Shown here piece after piece: positions 6,745-14,310 of a stretch of 18,561 bases of DNA (the first letter of the stretch is position 1; each line of letters begins with the position of its first letter). A program made the translations under genes and the position numbers. This stretch comes from an uncultured Muribaculaceae bacterium. Lineage in GTDB: Bacteria; Bacteroidota; Bacteroidia; Bacteroidales; Muribaculaceae. The notes beneath the pieces are model-generated. The model made no database searches. It saw nothing but the letters and a program-made list of their open reading frames with translations, and was not told the origin of the DNA. The stretch is from the NCBI GenBank assembly GCA_910587545.1, contig CAJUMI010000047.1, forward strand, positions 1 to 18,561, in the 5' to 3' direction.

Positions 6745-7566
6745 ACTATCATCGTCAATCTGTTGATCATCCGTTTCATAGACGTATTTAGGCAGATTGA
6801 TCGTGCATACATATTTGCCGTAGGGGATTCCATTGAGTGAATAGTCATGCGACGAACTGATATTGATCTCCCCATCGTGAGCGTCAACTATTAGCTTGAG
6901 GAAATTCATGCCATAGCCGTGACCGTTGGCTTCTATAAGGTCGGCATTTTTACCTCTCATTCCGCATAAAAATATTTGAGAGATTTCTTCCGGGGTGATA
7001 TGCGGACCGTTATTTTCCATCGTAATGGTCAGATAGTCGCGACCGTCTTCAAACTCGCAGATGATCTCATCTCCGTCCGGCGAATATTTTGTCGCGTTGT
7101 CAATCAGGATGTTGGCAATTGCATTGATGATTGGAAAACCGACAAAGTCGGCTATCGGAGCCCGTCGGTTAAAATCAGGTTGCGGAATTAGGGTATAGGT
7201 CAGATGCTTGTTGCGGATAAATGATTTTTGGTAGGAGTTCAGGTGATAGAATTTATTCCATAGTGCCTGAGGATGGGCAACGGAGTTTTCGAAATAATTG
7301 TTGCTGTTTGAGATTTGCCAAAAATCAAGAAGTGTGCGTAGCTCGGTGGACAAACGTTGTGCGGTGACTGCTTTTTCTTTGATTTCAGCATGGTTTTTCG
7401 GAAATGAAAGGTCGGCTTTTGCGATGTCGCTGATTTCTCTGTCGATGCTGGTCAAAGTCCCGTGGATTTCATGCATGATGTAACCGAGTCTTGCACTTTC
7501 GGTGTCGTCGAGTTTCAGACATACATTCTTGTTTGTGTTCTTCGATGTGTCGTTGTTGGCAGTCAT
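6724..7566 (-). CDS. Cytosolic histidine kinase
   Basis: 280 residues from the ATG at 7566, which lies 10 bases after the response-regulator stop. An in-frame ATG at 7611 would add 15 residues and overlap the regulator gene by 35 bases. The dimerisation/phosphoacceptor helix has LGYIMHEIHGTLTSIDREI, with His32 the likely phosphorylated residue (HEIHGTLTS resembles the HELRTPLTS H-box). The GHKL ATPase domain follows: N-box IANILIDNATKYSP (about 150-163), G1 box MENNGPHIT and G2 box NGHGYGMNFLKLIVDAHDG (about 214-232). There are no transmembrane helices and no PAS, HAMP or other sensor domain, and the N-terminal 25 residues are polar. The C-terminus is acidic (many D and Y). The input signal is therefore unknown and may come through a partner. 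Its stop lies inside the 48-bp palindrome. Confidence 0.85.
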   Translation of the reverse strand: MTANNDTSKNTNKNVCLKLDDTESARLGYIMHEIHGTLTSIDREISDIAKADLSFPKNHAEIKEKAVTAQRLSTELRTLLDFWQISNSNNYFENSVAHPQALWNKFYHLNSYQKSFIRNKHLTYTLIPQPDFNRRAPIADFVGFPIINAIANILIDNATKYSPDGDEIICEFEDGRDYLTITMENNGPHITPEEISQIFLCGMRGKNADLIEANGHGYGMNFLKLIVDAHDGEINISSSHDYSLNGIPYGKYVCTINLPKYVYETDDQQIDDDSDDYYND

Positions 7567-7576
7567 ATATCCGGTA

Positions 7577-8260
7577 TTAAATAATTGACAAAATGGTGAT
7601 GGTGAATTCAATTATATACTTTGTCGCCTTCAGGTAGGAATTGATGTGGCTATTGTCGTCGAGGCTTGAAAGCCTTGCAGTGGCTTTCTCGTAAAGCTGT
7701 GGCCTGTTCTTGATGATTGATTTGATATAAGCCTCTTCAATCCTGGCAAGATCGTGGAGATTGATATTGGTGTTGACGACAAAACTTCGGCGAATTTCTT
7801 TCCATCTTACGATAGGATTAAGAGTTCGGTCCACTTCTTTTTTGACGTGCTCGATCAGGCCGCCTTGTCCGTTATTATTGTATGCAGCCGACAGTTTGTC
7901 TTTATCCCAGACAGATATTTTGGTTGACAATTTCGAAAAAGATTCAAGTCTGTTGATCTTAATGTCTTTATTAGACAGCATGACATATCTCTTTCCGGGA
8001 AATTCGCCCGTCAGTTGTTTCAAAAGGCTGATACCATTGCCGCTACGCCCGCATATTTTAATGCCGATGCCGTGATTGTCGCATATAATCAGGTCATATC
8101 CTGCAGCATCGGTAAGACTGTCGAGATCAGTCTTTACGGTGATGTTGTATTTGTTGGATTGACGTAGTAAATCAAGTTCTTCGCGCAGAGGATATTCAGG
8201 GGTCTCGATAAGATCATCGATGAACAATATCTTGCATCGAGACGACAGGTCAGTCTGCAT
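7577..8260 (-). CDS. Response regulator receiver-domain protein with helical C-terminal region
   Basis: 227 residues. The N-terminal part matches a CheY-like receiver: KILFIDD (acidic pocket D15/D16), YDLIICDNHG with D61 as probable phosphoacceptor, and RYVMLSNKD with Ser96 at the conserved Ser/Thr position; an aromatic WDKDK follows. The remaining 100 residues (from about GGLIEHVKKEVDR) look all-helical and show no recognisable helix-turn-helix, HD-GYP, GGDEF or other output domain. DNA-binding is therefore not supported, and the output may be protein-protein. It lies 10 bases upstream of the histidine kinase gene on the same strand, making a regulator-first two-component pair, and 6 bases after a possible 24-residue ORF. 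Promoter elements lie in the 190-base divergent gap to the ADP-ribosylglycohydrolase gene. Confidence 0.75.
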   Translation of the reverse strand: MQTDLSSRCKILFIDDLIETPEYPLREELDLLRQSNKYNITVKTDLDSLTDAAGYDLIICDNHGIGIKICGRSGNGISLLKQLTGEFPGKRYVMLSNKDIKINRLESFSKLSTKISVWDKDKLSAAYNNNGQGGLIEHVKKEVDRTLNPIVRWKEIRRSFVVNTNINLHDLARIEEAYIKSIIKNRPQLYEKATARLSSLDDNSHINSYLKATKYIIEFTITILSII

Positions 8261-8266
8261 CGTCTG

Positions 8267-8341
8267 TCACCTCTTGCTAAGATATTCCTCCAACATATCC
8301 AAGGTGAAGCGCTTGTTGAATATGTTTGTGAGCAGTTTCAT
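8267..8341 (-). CDS. Possible 24-residue peptide ORF upstream of response regulator
   Basis: ATG at 8341 opens 24 codons, beginning MKLLTNIFNKRFTLDM and ending in a Lys-Arg pair, and stops at TGA 6 bases before the regulator ATG. The reading is rich in Leu, Phe, Lys and Glu and looks amphipathic. The Bacteroidetes -7 element (TATATTTG, minus strand 8375-8368) lies just upstream, so the ORF would be the first translated item in the transcript. It could be a leader peptide or a real small protein, but short ORFs also occur by chance. Confidence 0.4.
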   Translation of the reverse strand: MKLLTNIFNKRFTLDMLEEYLSKR

Positions 8342-8367
8342 TGTTTTTATATTAAACGTATTCAATG

Positions 8368-8375
8368 CAAATATA
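8368..8375 (-). promoter_or_regulatory. -7 element for regulator/kinase operon
   Basis: The minus strand reads TATATTTG (TAnnTTTG), about 27 bases before the small-peptide ATG at 8341. The -33 box is indistinct. Confidence 0.5.
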
Positions 8376-8417
8376 ATTGAATTTTTTGTAACATTACCGT
8401 GGATATTAAAAAAATTG

Positions 8418-8425
8418 TATCTTTG
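8418..8425 (+). promoter_or_regulatory. -7 element for ADP-ribosylglycohydrolase lipoprotein gene
   Basis: TATCTTTG fits TAnnTTTG, 25 bases before the ATG at 8451. The -33 box is poor. It is divergent from the element at 8368-8375. Confidence 0.5.
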
Positions 8426-8450
8426 TGAAATAAATGAAAATAGTTAAGTT

Positions 8451-9986
8451 ATGCACATTTCTTTTAAAACCTGTATGACGGTGTTTGCGTTGGCGGCAGC
8501 ACTGTTCAGTTCGTGTTCGGACAAATATGAGTCAGGCTTGCCAAAGCAGATGACTTTCAGTCGGGAAGAGTTAATGGATAAAATCAAGGGCGGATGGGCA
8601 GGCCAGACTATCGGAGTGAGCTATGGGGCTCCTACAGAGTTTGTTTACCGCGGGTGTTATATCCCCGATTCGGTCGACATATCCTGGGGTGATCCGAATT
8701 ATATCAAGAGCTGGATGGAAAAATTCCCCGGCCTTTATGATGATATTTACATGGATCTCACGTTTGTAGATGTTTTTGACCGTCTGGGCATAGATGCTCC
8801 CGTCGATTCACTGGCATCGGCATTCGCCCATGCCGGTTATAATCTGTGGGAAGCCAATCAGACGGCCCGTTACAACATACTCAACGGCGTTATGCCGCCG
8901 GCGTCCGGATATTGGAAAAATAATCCTCATGCCGACGATATAGATTTTCAGATCGAGGCTGATTTCGCCGGTCTGATGAGCCCGGGCATGCCCAACACAG
9001 CTGCTGTGATCTGCGACAGTGTAGGTCACATAATGAACTATGGCGATGGCTGGTATGGCGGAGTGTATATGGCTGCGATGTATTCACTCGCGTTTGTCAG
9101 TGACAGTGTGGAGTTTGTCGTCACCGAGGCTCTTAAGTGTATCCCAGAGGGAAGCCGCTACCGCAGTTGTATATCTGATGTCATAGCCGCTTATCATGAG
9201 TATCCCGACGACTGGAAAAAAGCATGGCAGCGCTGTGCGGACAACTGGGACAAGACGCTCGGCTGTCCGACAGGCGCTTATGAGCCGTACAACATCGACG
9301 CAGCTCTCAACAGTGCTTATGTGGTGATAGGTCTTCTGTACGGCAATGGCGACTTCGGCAAGACGATAGAGATCGCAACCCGTTGCGGTCAGGATTCGGA
9401 CTGTAATCCGGCGTCGGCCGGCGGCATACTTGGAACGATGCTCGGTTATAGTAATATCCCGGCGGAGTGGATCGCCCCGCTGAAAGAGGCCGAGGATATG
9501 GCTTTTGCCTTCACGACAATCTCACTCAACGATACATACAGGATGGGCTTTGAACAGGCTCTGCAGGTCATCGGGCGCAACGGCGGCAAGGCCGGCGATG
9601 ATGAGATCACAGTGAAATGCCAGGAGCCGGCTCCTGTGAGGCTGGAACAGAGTTTTGAAGGGCTGAAGCCATTGAGGCGAAGCTCCTATGCCCTCAGTCT
9701 TAACGACGGCGTTGTGGAAGTCCCTGTTGAAGGAAACGCTGTGGTCGTGATGGGTGGTGTCGACGGCAATGCGGAGTCGGGATATGTTGCTGAGGTCGAG
9801 GTGAGGATAGATGACGAGCCTGTGGAGATTGTAAAGATGCCGGCTGATTTCGCGACGAGAAAGTATGATGTCTACTGGAATTACGGTCTTGACGGCAAAC
9901 CGCACAAATTGAAATTCACGCTTATGAATCCCAACGAGGAAAACACGGTCGTCATACGCTATGTTTTCGAGCAGGTCGCTGAATAG
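8451..9986 (+). CDS. ADP-ribosylglycohydrolase-family lipoprotein
   Basis: 511 residues. The N-terminus is a lipoprotein signal (hydrophobic to residue 20, Cys22 in LFSSC), so the enzyme is anchored in the envelope. The core is an ADP-ribosylglycohydrolase / crystallin J1 fold: KIKGGWAGQTIGVSYG (45-59, the family's first glycine motif), YDDIYMDLTF (96-105, in place of the metal-binding TDDT stretch) and CGQDSDCNPASAGGILGTMLG (312-332, second metal-ligand motif, D315/D317). About 100 C-terminal residues from roughly 395 are beta-rich (VEVPVEGNAVVVMGG, YVAEVEVRID), probably a carbohydrate-binding-like sandwich. In Bacteroidetes such secreted members occur in carbohydrate-degradation contexts, so the substrate may be a glycoside or nucleoside rather than ADP-ribosylated protein; this is inference. 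The gene is monocistronic, with its own promoter and terminator. Confidence 0.85.
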   Translation: MHISFKTCMTVFALAAALFSSCSDKYESGLPKQMTFSREELMDKIKGGWAGQTIGVSYGAPTEFVYRGCYIPDSVDISWGDPNYIKSWMEKFPGLYDDIYMDLTFVDVFDRLGIDAPVDSLASAFAHAGYNLWEANQTARYNILNGVMPPASGYWKNNPHADDIDFQIEADFAGLMSPGMPNTAAVICDSVGHIMNYGDGWYGGVYMAAMYSLAFVSDSVEFVVTEALKCIPEGSRYRSCISDVIAAYHEYPDDWKKAWQRCADNWDKTLGCPTGAYEPYNIDAALNSAYVVIGLLYGNGDFGKTIEIATRCGQDSDCNPASAGGILGTMLGYSNIPAEWIAPLKEAEDMAFAFTTISLNDTYRMGFEQALQVIGRNGGKAGDDEITVKCQEPAPVRLEQSFEGLKPLRRSSYALSLNDGVVEVPVEGNAVVVMGGVDGNAESGYVAEVEVRIDDEPVEIVKMPADFATRKYDVYWNYGLDGKPHKLKFTLMNPNEENTVVIRYVFEQVAE

Positions 9987-10007
9987 AGTGTACCGATTAT
10001 TATGATA

Positions 10008-10038
10008 AAAGGCGGTGTGTTGGTTTCACATCGCCTTT
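10008..10038. terminator. Bidirectional terminator
   Basis: AAAGGCGGTGTG (10008-10019) pairs with CACATCGCCTTT (10027-10038) with one G-U, loop of seven. ATTATTATTTG follows on the plus strand and TTTTATCAT on the minus strand, so it can stop both the ADP-ribosylglycohydrolase gene and the DUF695 gene. Confidence 0.8.
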
Positions 10039-10079
10039 ATTATTATTTGTTTGTTAATCGCGTCCCTCCCGCCGTTTTT

Positions 10080-10520
10080 TTATTCGGTGGCAATTTCCGA
10101 CAGGTCTCGCATCTCGCTGTATTCGAGCCAGTCGGGATCGTTTTCGGCGTAGATTGACAGCGGCAGAAGTGGAAATGACGAGAGCGCCTGATTGATCTTT
10201 TTGTTGAAAATGTTGGTGCTCAGGGTGTAGAATACCCAATTGCGTTCGCCTGCTCCAGTATAGATGCCTGTCATTATGGCTACCGGATCTTTGGTGAACT
10301 CGGCCTCAAGTGCATCGGTGACATCGCCCATCATCTGCGCGGTGGCGTCGTCGGGCATGTCGGCCGAAAGGGCGTCGGAGTAGCGCCAGGTTATCTCAAC
10401 GCGTATCGAGAATTTGGGGTTACGACGGAAAATGTCGATGTCGCGGCGGCCGCTGACTATTATCAGTCGTCCGTCCTCGCTTTCGGTGGGACATGTCCAC
10501 CAGTCGTTGCTTTCGGCCAT
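10080..10520 (-). CDS. DUF695 family protein
   Basis: 146 residues, cytosolic, with no signal peptide. The layout matches DUF695: W-T-C-P and E-D-G-R-L-I-I-V near the start (residues 7-25), FSIRVEITWRYSD in the first half, then NWVFYTLSTNIFNKKINQAL and the hallmark C-terminal IYAENDPDWLEYSEM (about 122-136). The family has no established biochemical role. It begins 20-odd bases after the RNase P RNA T run on the same strand, so it is either read through from that transcript or has its own unrecognised start site. A shared terminator lies downstream. Confidence 0.8.
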   Translation of the reverse strand: MAESNDWWTCPTESEDGRLIIVSGRRDIDIFRRNPKFSIRVEITWRYSDALSADMPDDATAQMMGDVTDALEAEFTKDPVAIMTGIYTGAGERNWVFYTLSTNIFNKKINQALSSFPLLPLSIYAENDPDWLEYSEMRDLSEIATE

Positions 10521-10546
10521 CTGCTGTGTAGTGTTAAAATAAAAAA

Positions 10547-10926
10547 GCCTCGCACGGAGTATAAGCCGGGTTATGTAGAGCGCGCACTTTCGATGAAGAG
10601 TTACGCGGCTCCGTCCGTCATTTATCTGAGCCTGTTGTCGCCAACGGGCTTAAGCGGTCTACCCCCCGGCAATGGGCGAGCAACCCTTGAATGCCGGTAT
10701 ACTTGACCTTGCAACCCATAAGATGTGCGGCGCGCAATATCGCTATCGCGCCCGGTGAGCTCTTACCTCGCCTTTTCACCCTTGCCGGGCTATGCCCGGC
10801 GGTTGTTTTCTGTCACATTACTCTGCCGTTGCCGACAGCTTCCCGTTAGGAAATATGGTGCTCTGTGTTGCCCGGACTTTCCTCGCGTCGGGCGTAGCCG
10901 ACTCGCGACGGACCCTCCGGCGCGGC
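10547..10926 (-). ncRNA. rnpB: RNase P RNA (bacterial type A)
   Basis: The catalytic RNA of RNase P, which removes the 5' leader of pre-tRNAs. On the minus strand it carries GAGGAAAGTCCGGGC (10870-10884, P4 5' strand / CR-I), ACAGAAAACA (10804-10813), GGTAAGAGCTCACCG (10753-10767) and the 3' ATAACCCGGCTTAT segment. Ends were set by the P1 helix: the 5' strand GCCGCGCCGGAG at 10926-10915 pairs with the 3' strand CTCCGTGCGAGGC at 10559-10547, with one bulge and one mismatch. A T run (TTTTTT, 10546-10541) directly follows. The length, about 380 nt, is usual. It begins 18 bases after the lpxA stop, on the same strand, with no clear TAnnTTTG box between, so it may be processed from an lpx transcript or start inside lpxA. 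ORFs crossing this region on the plus strand are spurious. Confidence 0.95.
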
Positions 10927-10944
10927 TTTATAGTTTTTGTTGGA

Positions 10945-11721
10945 TTACATATATCCGCGGATGATGCCGCGTTTTGAGTTTCTAATGAATAGGATTATCT
11001 CATCGCGCTCTTTTGTGGCCGGGAGTTCGGCTTCGATACGCTCGATCGCATCGCTGACGTTCATGCTTGAGAGATAGAGGTAGCGGTAGATGTCCTGTAT
11101 CTCACGGATGGTGTCGTTGGTGAAATTGCGGCGACGCAGACCGATAGAGTTGACGCCGGCGTAGGCGATAGGTTCGCGGGCGGCTTTGACGTAGGGGGGG
11201 ATGTCCTTGTTGACCAGGGCGCCTCCCTGAAGCATTACGTGAGGACCGATGTGGCAGAACTGGTGGATGAGAGATCCGCCGCCGATCACCGCGAAGTTGT
11301 CGACAACGACCTCGCCGGCGAGCTGTGAGGCGTTTGAGATGATCACGTTGTCGCCTACGATGCAGTCGTGGGCAACGTGGGAGTAGGCCATTATGAGGCA
11401 GTTGCTGCCTACGATGGTCTTGCCTTTGGCTGCCGTGCCCCGGTTGACGGTGACGCATTCGCGGATGGTGGTGTTGTCGCCGATTATCGCGGTGGTTTCC
11501 TCACCGCGGAACTTGAGGTCCTGAGGGATAGCACCGATGACTGCTCCGGGGAAGATGTTGCAGTTTTTGCCGATGCGCGCACCTTCGAGTATGGTGACGT
11601 TGCTGCCGATGCGTGTGCCTTCACCAATCTCTACGTTCTGGTCGATGGTCACGAAGGGATCTATGACCACTGAGGGGTCGATCTTGGCGGCCGGATGGAT
11701 ATAAGCGAGAGGTTGTTTCAT
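10945..11721 (-). CDS. lpxA: UDP-N-acetylglucosamine acyltransferase
   Basis: 258 residues, the normal LpxA length. It transfers an (R)-3-hydroxyacyl chain from acyl carrier protein to the 3-OH of UDP-GlcNAc, the first step of lipid A synthesis, in the cytosol as a trimer. Residues 1-190 are left-handed beta-helix hexapeptide repeats (for example IDPSVVIDPFVTI, IGEGTRIGSNVTI, VIGAIPQDLKFRG). The catalytic His is in AYSHVAHDC (H118, with H115 nearby, as H125/H122 in E. coli). The helical C-terminus includes FTNDTIREIQDIYRYLY. It starts 7 bases after the lpxC-fabZ stop, so it is third in the lpxD - lpxC/fabZ - lpxA operon. The RNase P RNA gene follows at 18 bases. Confidence 0.96.
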   Translation of the reverse strand: MKQPLAYIHPAAKIDPSVVIDPFVTIDQNVEIGEGTRIGSNVTILEGARIGKNCNIFPGAVIGAIPQDLKFRGEETTAIIGDNTTIRECVTVNRGTAAKGKTIVGSNCLIMAYSHVAHDCIVGDNVIISNASQLAGEVVVDNFAVIGGGSLIHQFCHIGPHVMLQGGALVNKDIPPYVKAAREPIAYAGVNSIGLRRRNFTNDTIREIQDIYRYLYLSSMNVSDAIERIEAELPATKERDEIILFIRNSKRGIIRGYM

Positions 11722-11728
11722 AATTCAT

Positions 11729-13111
11729 TTATTTGTTTTTGATGATCTGTGCCATGAACTCACATTCGCAGACGATCTTTTCGCCGACGAAAGCGAGACC
11801 TTTCATTATGGCCATGCCTCTGCGGAGCGGGGTCATGAATGAAACATGGAAAATAAGGGTGTCGCCGGGAACGACTTTCTGACGGAATTTGACGTTGTCG
11901 ATCTTCATGAAATAGGTCGAGTAGCGTTCGGGTTCGTCGACAACACTCAGAACGAGAAGGCCTCCGGTCTGTGCCATAGCCTCAACGAGGAGTACGCCCG
12001 GCATCACTGGTTCCTGGGGGAAGTGTCCCTGGAAGAATGGTTCGTTGGTGGTGACGTTTTTGACGCCGACGATATAATTGTCGCTCTTTTCGATGATTTT
12101 GTCGACGAGGAGGAAGGGGTAGCGGTGGGGGAGAAGCTCGCGTATGCGGTTGTTGTCCATTATGGGTTCAACGTTAGGATCGTAGACGGGGGCCTGGACT
12201 TCCTGGCGTTTGATGTTGCTACGGATCTTTTTCGACATGACGGAGTTGATCGTATGTCCTGGTTTTGTGGCTATGACTTTGCCTTTGAGCGGGCGGCCGA
12301 TTAGGGCGATGTCACCGATGAGGTCTATTACCTTGTGGCGTGCGGGTTCGTTGTCATGGCTTAGCGGACGGGTGTTGACGTAGCCGAACGATGACACCTC
12401 GCGGCGGGGTGAGTTCATCATGTCGGCTATTTGGTCGATGCGGTCCTGGGGCAGTTCGGAGTCGTAGATGACGATAGCGTTGTCGAGGTCGCCGCCTTTG
12501 ATTAGTCCGGCGGTGACGAGTGGCTCGATCTCGCGCACGAATACAAATGTGCGAGATGGTGCGATTTCGTGTGCGAAGTCTTCGATGTGTTCCATCGAGG
12601 CATACTGGTTGGAAAGCACCGGAGATTCGAAATTAACTTTCACCTCGACGCTGAACCCGTCGTCGGGCAGGATCATGATTTTTGAGCCGGTTGTTTCGTC
12701 GGAAACCTCGATCTTATGTTTGACGATATAATAGTCCTTGTCTTCGTTTTGCTCGACGATGCCAACGCGGGCGATCTCGTCGGCGTAGATCTTGGCGCTG
12801 CCGTCGAGTATGGGGAGCTCGGGAGCGTTGACTTTAATGAGGCAGTTGTCGATGCCTGCGGCATAGAGCGCGGCCATCGCGTGTTCGATTGTGCTCACGG
12901 TGACGTCGCCTTTTGCGATCACCGTGCCGCGGTTTGTTGCCACGACATTGTCTGCGAGAGCGTCGATCACTGGCTGATCTTCGAGGTCGACTCGCTGGAT
13001 TTTATATCCGTGGTTGTCAGGTGCGGGACAGAATGTGGCATCAATCATCGCGCCTGTATGCAGTCCTTTGCCGCTGAGGCTGAAACTGTCTTTAAGGGTC
13101 TGTTGCTTCAT
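11729..13111 (-). CDS. lpxC/fabZ: Bifunctional UDP-3-O-acyl-N-acetylglucosamine deacetylase / 3-hydroxyacyl-ACP dehydratase
   Basis: 460 residues, a natural fusion typical of Bacteroidetes. Residues 1 to about 310 are LpxC, the zinc deacetylase that makes the committed step of lipid A synthesis: zinc ligand His77 in STIEHAMAALYAAGID, and HKVIDLIGDIALIG with the other His/Asp ligands (about 258-271). Residues from about 318 are FabZ, the hotdog dehydratase that removes water from 3-hydroxyacyl-ACP: LLPHRYPFLLVDKI, then FQGHFPQEPVMPGVLLVEAM with catalytic His363 and Glu377. Both domains compete for the same hydroxyacyl-ACP pool, so fusion could fix their ratio (inference). It starts 24 bases after the lpxD stop and ends 7 bases before the lpxA start, in one transcript. 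Confidence 0.96.
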   Translation of the reverse strand: MKQQTLKDSFSLSGKGLHTGAMIDATFCPAPDNHGYKIQRVDLEDQPVIDALADNVVATNRGTVIAKGDVTVSTIEHAMAALYAAGIDNCLIKVNAPELPILDGSAKIYADEIARVGIVEQNEDKDYYIVKHKIEVSDETTGSKIMILPDDGFSVEVKVNFESPVLSNQYASMEHIEDFAHEIAPSRTFVFVREIEPLVTAGLIKGGDLDNAIVIYDSELPQDRIDQIADMMNSPRREVSSFGYVNTRPLSHDNEPARHKVIDLIGDIALIGRPLKGKVIATKPGHTINSVMSKKIRSNIKRQEVQAPVYDPNVEPIMDNNRIRELLPHRYPFLLVDKIIEKSDNYIVGVKNVTTNEPFFQGHFPQEPVMPGVLLVEAMAQTGGLLVLSVVDEPERYSTYFMKIDNVKFRQKVVPGDTLIFHVSFMTPLRRGMAIMKGLAFVGEKIVCECEFMAQIIKNK

Positions 13112-13135
13112 GAGATGTATATATATTTCTGATTA

Positions 13136-14176
13136 TCAGTGGGATGTAGGTTGTTCGATGCCGGTGCCTTTCTCAAGGCGGTTGACGCGTTCAAAAAGTT
13201 CGCCGAGGCGTTTGATATAGGCGCTCTGGCGCATGAAGTCGCGGGCCGGTACGGCTGGATAGCCCATGACGCGGCTGCCGTCAGCGACGTTGTTGGGTAT
13301 GCCTGACTGGGCTCCGATGCTTACGTTGTCGCCGACTGTAATATGGCCGGCGAAACCGACCTGGCCTCCGATCATGCAGCGGCTGCCGAGTTTGGTGGAT
13401 CCGGCGATGCCTGCCTGGGCGGCGATAACGGTCGACTCGCCGATCTCGGCGTTGTGGGCTACCTGAATGAGATTGTCGAGTTTGGTTCCGCGACCGACGC
13501 GGGTTGCTCCCATAGTCGCGCGATCGACTGTCGTGTTGGCTCCGATCTCGACATCATCGGCTATCTCCACAATGCCGATCTGAGGTATCTTGTGATAGCC
13601 GTCTGCTGCAGGTGCGAACCCAAAGCCGTCGGCGCCGATCACAACGCCTGAGTGGATGATGCATCGGGCTCCTATACGGCATCCGTCGTAAATCTTCACG
13701 CCCGGATAGATGATTGAGCCGTCGCCGATCTCGACGTTTCTGCCGATATATGTCTGGGGAAATATTTTCACGGCTTTGCCGAGGTGGGCGCCATCACCGA
13801 TATATGCAAACGCTCCGACGTATGAGTCACTGTCGACTTCGATGCCGTCGGCGATATGACATGGCTGTTCGACTCCGGTCGGCATGACGAACATGAACTT
13901 AGCCACCATCGTCAGCAGATCGGACAGGGTGGCATAGGGGTCATCGACCTTTATGAGCGTGGCCTTGACGGGTCGCTCGGCTATGAAATCCTTGCGCACT
14001 AAAATGATGGATGCGCCCGTGGAGTAAATGAAATGTGTATATTTCGGGTTGGCAAGGAAGGTTATAGAACCCGGTCCGGCCTCTTCGATTTTCGAAAAAG
14101 TGCTGACCGTCACCGAGCCGTCGCCTTCAATGATGCCTCCGACTTGTTGAGCGATCAGGTCTGCAGAAAATTCCAT
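13136..14176 (-). CDS. lpxD: UDP-3-O-(3-hydroxyacyl)glucosamine N-acyltransferase
   Basis: 346 residues, the normal LpxD length. It adds the second hydroxyacyl chain from acyl carrier protein to the glucosamine nitrogen, the third step of lipid A synthesis. The N-terminal 100 residues form the uridine-binding domain (MEFSADLIAQQVGGIIEGDG, FLANPKYTHFIYST). The left-handed beta-helix follows (IGDGAHLGKAVKIFPQTYIG, VVIGADGFGFAP). The catalytic His is in NLIQVAHNAEIG (H241, matching H239 of E. coli), and a C-terminal helix ends the protein. It is the first gene of the lpxD - lpxC/fabZ - lpxA cluster. A TAAATTTG box lies only 14 bases before the ATG, so the leader would be nearly absent if that promoter is used. 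A strong terminator upstream separates it from the cvfB-like gene. Confidence 0.95.
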   Translation of the reverse strand: MEFSADLIAQQVGGIIEGDGSVTVSTFSKIEEAGPGSITFLANPKYTHFIYSTGASIILVRKDFIAERPVKATLIKVDDPYATLSDLLTMVAKFMFVMPTGVEQPCHIADGIEVDSDSYVGAFAYIGDGAHLGKAVKIFPQTYIGRNVEIGDGSIIYPGVKIYDGCRIGARCIIHSGVVIGADGFGFAPAADGYHKIPQIGIVEIADDVEIGANTTVDRATMGATRVGRGTKLDNLIQVAHNAEIGESTVIAAQAGIAGSTKLGSRCMIGGQVGFAGHITVGDNVSIGAQSGIPNNVADGSRVMGYPAVPARDFMRQSAYIKRLGELFERVNRLEKGTGIEQPTSH

Positions 14177-14189
14177 AAGAGTTTGTCGA

Positions 14190-14218
14190 CAAATTTAGAA
14201 TTGGTTTCTTAGCGCAAA
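14190..14218 (-). promoter_or_regulatory. lpx operon promoter candidate
   Basis: On the minus strand, TTTG (14218-14215) and TAAATTTG (14197-14190) are 17 bases apart and fit the Bacteroidetes consensus. The lpxD ATG begins at 14176, giving a predicted 5' leader of only a few bases. Confidence 0.5.
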
Positions 14219-14248
14219 GTTGCGAAAAAAAATTCATATAGAGTTAAT

Positions 14249-14292
14249 ATAAAGCGACAAAAAGCGCAAAACCGCGCTTTTTGTCGCTTTAT
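14249..14292. terminator. Terminator of cvfB-like gene
   Basis: A 19-bp perfect stem (14249-14267 with 14274-14292, arms ATAAAGCGACAAAAAGCGC and complement) closes a six-base loop. It lies just after the stop of the minus-strand cvfB-like gene and before the lpxD promoter, and insulates the lpx operon. Confidence 0.85.
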
Positions 14293-14310
14293 CGGGATTA
14301 GGATTACATT

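Noticed and set aside
8220..8447. 75-codon plus-strand open frame in the regulator/ADP-ribosylglycohydrolase gap
   Set aside because: It overlaps the regulator start and both promoter boxes, and its composition is not protein-like.
10725..10977. Plus-strand open frames across the RNase P RNA
   Set aside because: The region is fully explained by conserved RNase P RNA elements on the minus strand.
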